Position numbers and translations under genes: made by a program. Of a stretch of 64,000 nucleotides of DNA, positions 55,382-64,000 are shown in pieces; within the stretch, counting starts at the first letter, position 1; each line of letters starts with the position of its first letter. The stretch comes from Flaveria trinervia. Lineage: Eukaryota; Streptophyta; Magnoliopsida; Asterales; Asteraceae. The stretch spans positions 34,387,699 through 34,451,698 of the forward strand of contig CM046454.1 in the NCBI GenBank assembly GCA_025506515.1. The letters are read 5' to 3'. The notes beneath the pieces are model-generated. The model had not been told where the DNA came from, did not search any database, and worked only from the letters and a program-made list of their open reading frames with translations.

Positions 55382-56455
55382 AAATCCCCCTGAACTAATG
55401 CAGCCAAAACCTTTAAGATTATTGAAGTCCCGCTTATTGGTAGAAACATTTTCTGGATCAGCTCAGAAATCTTCAATTTAAGCTCAGACCAGGAAAGAGG
55501 TTTCAGAAAGTTTGATTGGCAAAGGATGAATGGGAACTCTGTCTTGGGGAATTGGACACAGAGCTGTTATCCTATCCATGAGACCTACTTCCCAATGATG
55601 AGTCTGTAAGACTCTCTGACATAGGCCTCAAGGAATACAACTTGTTCTTCCATTATGAGTTCTTCAGCTTCACTTTCAAAGAAGAACTCAAGCCCATAGT
55701 ACTCTGATAAGTACTTAACATTCTTTACATTCTTTAGCTTCATAGTAGTTATTCTCTGTATGCAAACTCATCAGGGTGAGTGCCTTCAAGTAACAACTGG
55801 AGCTTATTTCTTCTTATTTCTTCAAGCTTCTTGTAGATCAACCCCTTCTTACCATTTTGTTTTCTAGTAAAGTTTGTGGAGTCATCTTAGACTTGTATGC
55901 TCTCTTGAAGTCATCAAGGATTTCCCAGGGTGACATACAATGGCCAACATTATCACAACATCTACAATCTTCTTTACTTGGCCATTATATCTACTTGGAA
56001 TCTTCTTTTTATGAATTCTGTCACTTACTCTAGGGTTAGGCCAAATTCTCACTCTCTCTTCCTGATATTGAAATGTGATCTAAGAGCATACAACCTCTGA
56101 GCATGTTTCTTCATAGCTTGTATGGATGAAGACTTAGGAAACTCTTATCAATCATCCTTAACAGCTGCTCATCATGTTGTTTGTGCTGTTCTTCTTCTTC
56201 AAGTTTGACTTTTACCATTTGCCTTTAGATGTCAGGTGTGATTGTTGTTGGTTGACTTCTGGGCTCAGACATCTTTATTTTAAGAACAACAGAGATTGGC
56301 AGACTGTCATCCTCATCATCTTCTTCTTCTTCTTCCATCCTCAACACCTTCTCTTGGGTGCATCACTGATAGTGGTTTGAGTAGGTTTCTTGGGTAAAGG
56401 AGTTGGTTTTGAGGTTTGTGAAGTTGGTTGTTTTGGTGTAGGAGATTGTGCAGGC
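55382..56455 (-). pseudogene. E6 third ORF, C-terminal remnant
   Basis: No long frame is open. Nucleotide similarity to 57301-58395 of E7 runs through the whole stretch (for example the region corresponding to HPDEFAYRQI and the Glu-rich codon run). It is the decayed 3' end of the same third ORF and is cut at 56455 by E7 in the Pro/Lys-rich segment. Confidence 0.7.
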
Positions 56456-57300
56456 TGACAGGATCAGAGATCTCAAGTTTGATAGATTAGAGTGTAATGC
56501 AGCGGAATAGAACAAGAATTAGACAAATTATAGCAAGAATTTGATATTCGTATGCATTAAGAACAATACGGTTGTAAAGAGAGAATATATTTCTGTGAAA
56601 AGGAATGTTTCAACAATATCAAATGTTTCAGCTCAATTCACTCACAGATTACAATTAGGTTGACACTCCTATATAGAGTGCAATCATTGCTGATATCACG
56701 GGATAGTGACATCTGACAGATTTATTACAAAAATAACTATAACTTAACAAACTACTGAAATGTTCACAACTACTGAGAACATATCAGAGTGCTAAGTATA
56801 AAACATAAAACTACTTATACGAAACTACTAAAACTACAACGACTGAAGAACAAGTTCTTCAGTCGTTTTACAAAACTACTGAAAACAAAAACATAAAACT
56901 ACTGAAAGAAAACCGTCACAACTACTGAAGAAGACCTCTTCAGCTGTTGTGACAACGTCTGATACTTGGTCTTCAGCACTTGTGTCTTCAGACTTTGTCT
57001 TCAGCACTTGTGTCTTCAGACTTTGTCTTCAGTACTTGTGTTCAGACTTTGTCTTCAGCACTTGTGTCTTCAGACTTTGTCTTCAGTACTTGTGTCTTCA
57101 GACTTTGTCTTTAGCACTTGTGTTCAGACTTTGTCTTCAGCACTTGTCTTCAGACTTTGTCTTCAGCACTTGTGTTCAGACTTTGTCTTCAGCACTTGTG
57201 TTCAGACTTTGTCTTAGCACTTGTGTCTTCTACAGTTGTTGTGACGTCTGTGGGACTTAAGGTTTTTCTGATCCGGCTCATTGGTTCTTTTGGTCCAACA
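56456..57300 (-). repeat. E7 3' LTR
   Basis: 845 bp. On the minus strand it reads TGTTGGACCAAAAGAACC... to GATCCTGTCA. A minisatellite of about nine 28-base units (GTCTTCAGACTTTGTCTTCA core) fills about 56970-57236. Homologous to E5 and E6. Confidence 0.9.
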
Positions 57301-57311
57301 AACTCCCCCTG
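57301..57311 (-). promoter_or_regulatory. E7 polypurine tract
   Basis: On the minus strand TCAGGGGGAGTT-type sequence abuts the 3' LTR, with the AGGGGGAG core lying just inside. Confidence 0.82.
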
Positions 57312-57517
57312 AACAAATGCAGCCAAAACCTTAACTTTATTGAGGTCCCACTTATTGTTGGCAGTAAGATTGGTCTTTTTCCTTCTTGATCAACTAAGAA
57401 GATGACCCAATTAAGCACTGGCCTGGGAATAGATTTCTAAAATTTGGTTGGCATAGTATGGATAGGAGCCCTGACTTTGGGGAACTGGACACAGGGTTGT
57501 GGTCCTATCCATGAAAT

Positions 57518-60500
57518 CTACTTTCCATGTATAAGCCTATAGGATTCTCTGGTGTATGCTCTGAGAAACATAATTTGTTCTTCCATGGTAAGATTTTCAG
57601 CTCCACCATCAAACAATCCTTCACGCCCATACAGCTCTGAAATGTACTTAGCCTGTTTGCCATTTTTGAGCTCAACTGTTGTGATCTGTCTGTATGCAAA
57701 CTCATCTGGGTGACTCCCTTCAAGTAACAGACCGAGCTCATTTTGTTTGAAGTTCTCAAGCCTCTTGTAGACTAACCCCTTTTTAATCACTCTGTTCTCT
57801 AACATCTTTTGGGGTGGCTGTTTAGTTTCATAGGCCTTCTTGAAATCTTCTACAATTTCCCAGGGGGATACTACAAGGACCACTGTGATCTCTTCATCTA
57901 CAATCCTTTTTTACTTGGCCCTTGTATCTCGAAGGAATGTCTTTCTTCACAATTCTGTGAGCCACCCTAGGATCCGGCCATATTCTCACCTTTTCCTTTT
58001 GATATTGAAATGTGTTAGCAAGGGTGTACAATCTCAGAGCTTCTTTCTTCATGCTGATTATTGAGGAAGAAGTAGCATAAGTTTTGTCTATGCTTTTCAG
58101 CATCTCATCATCATGAAGCTTTTGATGTTGTTCTTCTTCTATCTTTATTCTCACAGCTTCCATCTGTGAGGTGGGAGTGATGGGCATAGGTTGGCTTTAG
58201 GCAAAGTTAGGACTGCAGAAAGAGGCAGCCTATCTTCTTCCTCATCATCCTCTTCTTCTTCTTCTTCTTCTTCTAGCCTCAACACCCTTCTCTTCTTCTT
58301 CTTGGGTGCATCATCGACTGTTGTTTTGAGGGTAAAGGAGTTGGTTTAGTGGGTTGTGGTAGTGGTGATTTTGAAGTGGGAGGTTTTGCAGGTTGTTCTA
58401 GCATTCTTGTAATGAGTGAGGCTTTTGAGTGTTTTGCTAGTTCCTTTCTGTTCCCAGCACCTGCCTCATTTAGTGCTTCAATCACCAATCCCTTAGTGTA
58501 TGCTTCAGACGAACAGATCTTGGTGGTTATTGCCAAGATACTGTCCCTGGTCCATGACTTAATCTCGATCAATGATCTCCCAAGGTATTTTGCAATGAAT
58601 CTGATCATGATCTCTAGTCTTTCTCTTTCCAATGCATCATAACTTGCCCATCTTGAGTTAATTTCTTCAACTTCAAGTCTCCTAAACTCTGAGTCAAGCT
58701 GTGCAGTATCGAACCCCTGTCTATACAGTTGATCAATAATGGAGTCCATTGATTTACTGTGTGTAGCATCCGCCATTTTGATCATCTCATCGAGTTCGAG
58801 TTCTTTTACTTTTCCTTCAACCTTCCTCTTCTTATATGTGACATGAAAGTCTTTGTGACTTTCACCCACTTGATCAATGTCAGCTCCCTTCAAAACTCCT
58901 CTTCCTTCTCAGTCTCCTTATCTTTCTTCCCCTCTATGCTCTTCCTCTTTGCTTTCACTGACTGACTCTCCCCCTTTTTGGTTGCATTGGATGCAAGGGT
59001 TTGAGTAGCAGAAAGCCTTGTGCTCACAATCTCCTCCACCAGGGGTTGTATGATTGAGGGAAGCCTCTCATCCATGGTTTTGATCATAATGTCTGTGATC
59101 ATTGGGTGATGAGAGGTAGGGATTGCTGAAGATAGCAGCTGTTGCTCAGAGGGGTTCTCTCCCTGAGAAGCAGTGCCAGAAATAGAAGCTGGTGGCTCGG
59201 AAGTTTTGAGTGTTGTTGTGTGGGAGACCTTCAGGTGAAGGTGCCATCTGTGGGTTTATGTTGGTGGCAGATGGACTTGCTGTGTGAGAGAATTGGTCAA
59301 GTAGTCTTTGTAGTCTACTGACTTCTTCCTCAAGAATTGTGTTCTGGGCCAGAACATCATAAAGAAGCCCATCATCATCAGCAGATGCTGAATCACCTGA
59401 CCTCCTGCGTGTAGCAGGATGTACATGCACTGGGTGTAGACCAGTTTTAGCATGTGCCCCTTTTTCTTGGAACTGGGGACTTCCAGCCTCAGGACAATGT
59501 CCCTCATCAGCTGTTGCCTCTGGTGAGGTCTGAGCTGTGTTACCAGCCTCAGTCTGATCATGTTGATTCAGAAGAGGTGGCAGCCTCACCAGATGTTCTG
59601 GTCTCCATATCCACACCAGGAGATAGAACTGTTAAAACCCTTGTGCTGTGGATTGTCAGAAGCATGTTGATCCTCTTCCTCAATTGCTGTGGTTTTCCCC
59701 ATTGTTGGTGTTTGTTGGGGAGGAGGAGAGGCATGCAGCTGAGTCAGCACGTTTGCAATAATGAGAGTAGGACTTTGTGGGGCGGTTGCAGTGGGAGATG
59801 GGGTAAAAGCAGTATGCACCTGGGGAGAATAGTGCTCTTCAATGGCAATCTACTCAAATGAGGAAGATCCCAAATTAGTGGGTACCCCTTCTTCAGTTGC
59901 TGCAGGCTCCTTTTGAGAGGAATCCTGAGCGGATGTGGCTAGGGAAGTCCTTGTATCCACTAGGGGGTTATAACCAGTGGATATAGCCTGCTTTTATGGT
60001 GCAGGGGCATCCTCAGGGGACTCATTTCCCTGAGTAGCCTTTTGTCTTCTTTTTAGTGGGTTTGGTGGGGACTTTGGATTTGGAGGGGTGGCTGTGGGTT
60101 CCAGCTGCGTGGGTTTGCGCAGCTTGGCAGCCAATTTTAGTGATTGGTCAGAGTTGTGCCGGGAGTATACTTCAGGCAATACAGCCGTAGCAGGGACTCC
60201 CAGGCCAACAAGTACCTCAGCTTGAAGCTGGTTTTCAATTATGGCCATTATGAACCGAGGATATAATATCCAACAGTTAGCAAGTGGTTTTTGGGCCATA
60301 TCCTTGAGCTCTAAAAATAGTATTTCAGAAAAATTTAAAGGTTGTTGCTCAAGGATGGAGTACATTACCTGTTGCCACCGTGTGGACATGTGATCCCATG
60401 ATGAAGTCTTGGGGGCAAGGCAGACATTTACGAGGGAAAGATGAGACGTTCGGCATCCTAGGAATGTTTCTTTCTTCAATATGGTAGATGCACTCAGGTC

Positions 60501-60853
60501 ACCCTGGTATCCATGCTGGGCAAATGATTGATCTATTGTGCCCTTTGGATAACCAGTTGGGAAAGTGGCATCATCCAGATTGAGGGTTTGGCGAAGAATG
60601 TCTGGAGTAATAACCACTTTTTGACGATGGACAAACGATTGAAGAGACTCTGTGTCATTCTTCTCAGAGACAAGAGTGACATTTGTCCAGAATTGGTTAA
60701 GAGATTCGGCATATATGGTGGGATTTACAGAAAAGCCGTTTTGTAAGGTGACTGAACCATTAATCAATGGCGTTGTGAAACTTGGTCCAGTATGGCGATT
60801 TTGTGAGATGTGCGACACAGTTGTGTCGAGGTTTTAGTTGCATGGTCGCCATT
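57518..60853 (-). pseudogene. E7 third ORF (env-position protein), broken
   Basis: ATG at 60853 gives MATMQLKPRHNCVAHLTKSP, parallel to PQHNQVALL of E3, and shifts frame after about 30 codons into ORF 60818-59994: GFSVNPTIYAESLNQFWTNV, DATFPTGYPKGTIDQSFAQH, ILYPRFIMAIIENQL, then a Pro/Lys-rich region. After stops, ORFs 59819-59586 and 59616-59146 are Pro/Thr-rich with a short coiled coil (LAQNTILEEEVSRLQRLLDQ). ORF 59102-58890 contains NATKKGESQSV, encoded by the shared 15-base polypurine sequence (58968-58982). ORF 58893-58279 is helical and basic (FRRLEVEEINSRWASYDALE). ORF 57883-57518 is the C-terminal part (WEIVEDFKKAYETKQPPQKM, HPDEFAYRQITTVELKNGKQ). Homology to the other third ORFs is clear only in the N-terminal domain and the YPRF motif. 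Confidence 0.78.
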
Positions 60854-61732
60854 GATGAAGAGAGGTTACAGAGTTTTTTGAACTTAGGTTTGAGAAGAGA
60901 AAAGTAAAAACTCTGAAGGTGGGATAAGGTATTTAAAGGGTAGGGTTAGAAAACGACTGAAGGTTTTGGTGTTAGTCAGCATTGTTGAAACTACTGATGA
61001 CATGGTATTAACTTTCAGAGGTTTGAAATGACTGACCGTATTGGTGTGATCAGCAGTTGTTATAAAACACTGAAGACTTGGTTTTAACCGTTAGACGTTG
61101 AAACAACTGAAGTCTCTGATTAGTCATCAGTAGTTATAAAACTACTGAAGATTTAGTCATAGTAATTATAAAACTACTGAAGACATTTTGACTTCAGGTG
61201 GTGAAACAACTGAGGACTTGGTATTAGTCATCAGTAGTTGTGAAACTACTGAAGACTTTGGTTTTCCATCAGTTGTTGTAAACAACTAAAGACTTGGTGT
61301 TAGTCATCAGTAGTTGTGAAACTACTGAAGACATGGTATTGCTTCAGTTGTTTAGAAGGAAACAGCAGTTGGGAAACTACTGAAGAAAAAAAAGGCTCAT
61401 CAGTAGTTGTTGTCAATTCATTGCTTTTCAGCTATTTCAGTCTGACCTCCACTCTTACTCATCAGACTTAGATCTGAGTTTCAGACGTTTCATTGGTCAT
61501 CAGTACTTATCTGCATTTCTGACATCATTAGTTGTGGCTACACAGCTGTTGTGACTACATCAGCTGTGTAACTACATCAGCTGTTTCAACAAATAAAGTA
61601 CTTGAGTACTGAGTTACTTAATCTTTAGTAGTTTTAAAAACTTCTGAGGGAGATAACTTCAGTACTTATATATGACAATAATAAACTAATGATCATCAGT
61701 ACTTGTGAGCTGAGATCACCAGTAGTTGTCAC
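60854..61732 (-). other. E7 spacer between pol and third ORF, rich in inverted repeats
   Basis: Non-coding. From about 60960 to 61430 it is packed with CAGTAGTT/AACTACTG words and variants, several arranged as perfect hairpins (61127-61328). The part from 61430 to 61732 has fewer, more scattered CATCAGTACTTGT-like words. Confidence 0.75.
61127..61328. repeat. Hairpin array in E7 spacer
   Basis: Inverted repeats at 61127-61148, 61231-61252 and 61307-61328 each have 9-base arms TCAGTAGTT/AACTACTGA with a 4-base loop (ATAA or GTGA). A fourth at 61269-61289 has TCAGTTGTT/AACAACTAA with a 3-base loop, where the A-to-T change in one arm is matched by T-to-A in the other. The structure is symmetric, so strand cannot be assigned. 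Confidence 0.85.
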
Positions 61733-64000
61733 TTATTCTAGCTGCAGCATACCAAGCCTTAACACTAGGTTTTGGAAAGTTGTGCTATCCAAGGGCTTAG
61801 TGAAAATGTCTGCAAGCTCATCAGCACTAGGAACAAATTTTGGATCAATCAGACCTTTTTCAAAACAATCTCTAATAAAATGGTGTCTGATTTCATATGT
61901 TTAGTCCTAGAGTGCTGGACAGGATTCTTGACAATGCAAAGAGCTGAAGAGCTGTCCATTAACAATGGGGTCTTAGTCTCTGTTATGCCATAATCCAATA
62001 ATTGGTTTTGAAGCCAGAGTACCTGAGATGTACAGCTTGCAGCAGCAATGTACTCTACTTCAGCAGTTGATGTAGCAACTGAGGTCTGCTTCTTACTCTG
62101 CCAGAAATCAAGCAGTTGCCTAAGAATTGGCATCCTCCAGAAGTGGACTTTCTTGTCAACTTACACCCTGCATAGTCACGTCAGAAAAAGCAACTAATTT
62201 ACCAGAATGTCTAGTAGAATACCATAAACCTAGAGATGGAGTGCCTTGCAAATATCTAAAGATCCTCTTGACTGCAATCAAATGAGACTCCTTAGGTGCA
62301 GCCTGAAATCTAGCACAAACACATATAGCAAACATAATATCTGGTCTAGAAGCTGTTAAGTACATCAAGGACCCAATCATACATCTGTAAAGTGTTTCAT
62401 CAACCACTTTACCTTTCTGATCTGTATCCAGTTGTGTGGTGTTGCATATGGGAGTAGAACAGGGCTTACACTTTTGTAAATCAAACTTTTCCAAAAGATC
62501 TTTTGTGTATTTGGACTGATGAATGAAAATTCCATCAGCCTTTTGTTTGATTTGCAAACCCAGAAAGACTGTAATTCTCCCATGGCACTCATTTCAAACT
62601 TCTGTTTCATCAACTTTGTAAAGGCATCACACAACTGTGGATCAGAGGATGCAAAAATAATATCATCTACATAAATTTGAACAGTAGATTATGCTGCCCA
62701 GCTTTCTTAATGAATAAAGTCTTATCTATGGAGCCTCTAGTGAAATTATTTTCCAGAAGAAAGTTTGATAATGTCTCATACCAGGCTCTAGGAGCTTGTT
62801 TCAACCCATAGAGAGCCTTATCAAGCTTATACACCCAATTAGGATGTTTATTGTCCTCAAAACCTGGTGGTTGACATACATAAACCTCTTCTTTAATTTT
62901 CCCATACAAAAATGCACTTTTGACATCCATTTGAAAAACTTTAAGGTTGTGATAAGCAGCATAAGCTAAAAACAATCGAATTGCTTCCAGTCTGGCTACA
63001 GGGGCAAAAGTTTCATTATAATCAATACCTTCCTCTTGTGAAAATCCCTGTACAACGTCTGGCCTTGTTCTTAACAATAAGCCCATTTTCATCAGTTTTG
63101 TTCCTAAACACCCATTTAGTGCCTATTGCACACTTACCTGGAGGTAGAGGAACCAGTTCTCACACTTGCTGTTTCTTGAACTGAAGAAGCTCAAGCTGCA
63201 TGGCTTTAACCCATCCATTGTCCCTTAAAGCAATGTGATAGTTCTTTGGCTCTTGCTGACTAATGAAGAGAGCATAGAAGCAGAAATTTGACAATTGACT
63301 TCTTGTTGAAACGCCAGCATTGATATCACCAATGATTTGAGACATAGGGTGATTCTTCAGATCTTGGTACACAATAAGATCTGTGCAAGTGTTTGTAGCA
63401 GGCTCAGCAGCAACAGATGTGATGGTGAAGCATTTCCTTGAAACCAATCAGTAGATGGTAATTCAAAGGAAGTTGAAGTTGTAGAAATCTCATCAGCATT
63501 TGTTGTGGATTGTGCTACTCAAGCTACAGGAACGTCAGGTCTAGCTGAATCAGGCAGTTGATCACTAAACTTGAAAAGGTGATTACTGATATCATCATCA
63601 TCATCAGTAACACCAGATGGATGACTAGCTACAGAAGATGATGTTTCATATGATCTACAACAGCAGATGGTTGATAAGGAACATATTGCAGAATGTCCAG
63701 ATCAAACAACTCCACAGGGTTTGTGGAATTGTATCCTTAGGGGATTCATTGAACTTCACATGCAAGGTTTCTTCAACTATCTTTGTCCGACAGTTGAATA
63801 CTCTATAAGCCTTGCAAGTGGATGAATACCCAACAAAATACCCTGCATCCACCTTAGAATCAAACTTTTGGAGTTGATCCTTTGTGTTGAGAATGTAACA
63901 GGACACCCAATGCTCTAAAGAATGAAATCAAGGGGCTAAATGATGTAAAACTTCATAAGGAGTTTTCATCAACCTCTGATTTACTAAGGCTCTATTCTGT
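61733..64000 (-). pseudogene. pol: E7 pol: integrase C-terminus, RT and RNase H, broken
   Basis: From the right edge, ORF 63906-63655 is the integrase C-terminal part (DAGYFVGYSSTCKAYRVFNC, KIVEETLHVKFNES). ORF 63447-63160 leads into RT (MQLELLQFKKQQV). ORF 63092-62667 reads FSQEEGIDYNETFAPVARLE, KVFQMDVKSAFLYGK and ALYGLKQAPRAWYETLSNFL. A frameshift follows just before an intact YVDDIIFAS box (about 62680). Then GELQSFWVCKSN, with the frame wrong around the FLG motif, MIGSLMYLTASRPDIMFAIC (ORF 62557-62156) and RNase H in ORF 62133-61849 (STAEVEYIAAASCTSQVLWL, LMDSSSALCIVKNPVQHSRT). After another shift the last residues DIFTKPLDSTTF are readable, ending at TAA 61735-61733. The gene continues beyond the window. 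Confidence 0.9.

Larger units (their letters stand above)
42205..64000 (+). mobile_element. E4: Ty1/copia LTR retrotransposon, same family as E2, runs beyond the window
   Basis: The 5' LTR is 42205-42938 and is followed by primer site, leader, gag, linker, pol, spacer and third ORF in the E2 order. LTR, spacer and proteins are all clearly homologous to E2. The third ORF is interrupted by solo LTR E5 (53134-53939) and by E6 (54406 onward), so the remaining third ORF, polypurine tract and 3' LTR lie beyond 64000. The 5' flank is ACAAA (42200-42204), so the target duplication cannot be tested here. It has lost several catalytic residues by point mutation (see pol), but long stretches are open. 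Confidence 0.9.
54406..64000 (-). mobile_element. E6: LTR retrotransposon in E4, minus strand, itself split by E7
   Basis: The 3' LTR is 54406-55381. Its interior (55382-56455) is the end of a third ORF homologous to E7 57301-58395, then E7 interrupts. The rest of E6 must lie beyond 64000. The five bases before it are CCACT; the matching copy cannot be seen. A polypurine-like GGGGGATTTTG on the minus strand adjoins the LTR, with two bases changed from the usual GGGGGAGTT. Confidence 0.85.
56456..64000 (-). mobile_element. E7: LTR retrotransposon in E6, minus strand, runs beyond the window
   Basis: The 3' LTR is 56456-57300, then polypurine tract, third ORF (to 60853), spacer, RNase H, RT and part of integrase. 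The 5' half (integrase start, protease, gag, primer site, 5' LTR) is beyond 64000. Pol is clearly copia but differs from E1 to E4 (for example KVFQMDVKSAFLYGK), so this is a separate family, shared with E5 and E6. The five bases left of it are CAGGC; the other TSD copy is not visible. Confidence 0.9.

Noticed and set aside
1..64000. Host protein-coding genes, rRNA or tRNA genes
   Set aside because: No ORF outside the retroelements has support, and no RNA gene structure was recognised in the two non-element stretches (1-451, 39543-42204).

Overview
The window is nuclear DNA of a flowering plant and consists almost entirely of nested LTR retrotransposons of the Ty1/copia superfamily. I see no host gene, no RNA gene and no prokaryotic feature. 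The plant origin is argued from Pol domains in the copia order (protease, integrase, reverse transcriptase, RNase H), primer-binding sites matching the 3' end of initiator tRNA-Met, AGGGGGAG polypurine tracts, a dicot-type downstream ORF and a candidate plant Helitron. The species cannot be named from this sequence.

Layout. Positions 1-451 are unassigned flank. E1 (452-39537, minus strand) is a complete element with LTRs at 452-1255 and 38723-39537 and a perfect target-site duplication GTAGT. Two plus-strand elements sit inside it: E2 (1383-15528, perfect TSD TTTCT) in its 3' ORF, and E3 (22685-35256, TSD ACATC/AGATC) in its integrase. Positions 39543-42204 are AT-rich non-LTR DNA containing a candidate non-autonomous Helitron (40662-41775) inserted in an (AT)n tract. 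E4 (42205 to beyond the window, plus strand, same family as E2) has its 3' ORF interrupted by a solo LTR, E5 (53134-53939, perfect TSD CGGAT), and by E6 (54406 onward, minus strand). E6 is itself interrupted by E7 (56456 onward, minus strand, same family as E6). The insertion order is E1 before E2 and E3, and E4 before E5 and E6, with E6 before E7.

Where they can be read, the elements share one large plan (about 12-14 kb when complete): LTR, tRNA-Met primer site, gag with a CCHC zinc knuckle, a coiled-coil segment with a second CCHC knuckle, protease, integrase, RT, RNase H, a 0.6-2.6 kb non-coding spacer, then a long third ORF before the polypurine tract and 3' LTR. This large copia organisation with a third ORF in the env position resembles the Sirevirus (SIRE/Maximus) lineage; that assignment is inferred. 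Every copy carries stops and frameshifts, so all genes are described as pseudogenes even where single domains read cleanly.

The most unusual signal is non-coding. Each family carries its own short self-complementary motif repeated through its LTRs, leader and pol-ORF3 spacer: CARTCG-NN-CGAYTG in E2/E4, CTTCSGAAG in E1/E3, CAGTWGTT-AACWACTG and GTCTTCAGAC in E5/E6/E7. In E2/E4 and in E7 the spacer motifs form small arrays of hairpins whose arms change in a compensatory way while remaining able to pair. A 15-base sequence ending in a polypurine tract (ACCAAAAAGGGGGAG) is identical inside the third ORF of E1, E3 and E7 although the surrounding sequence is strongly diverged.
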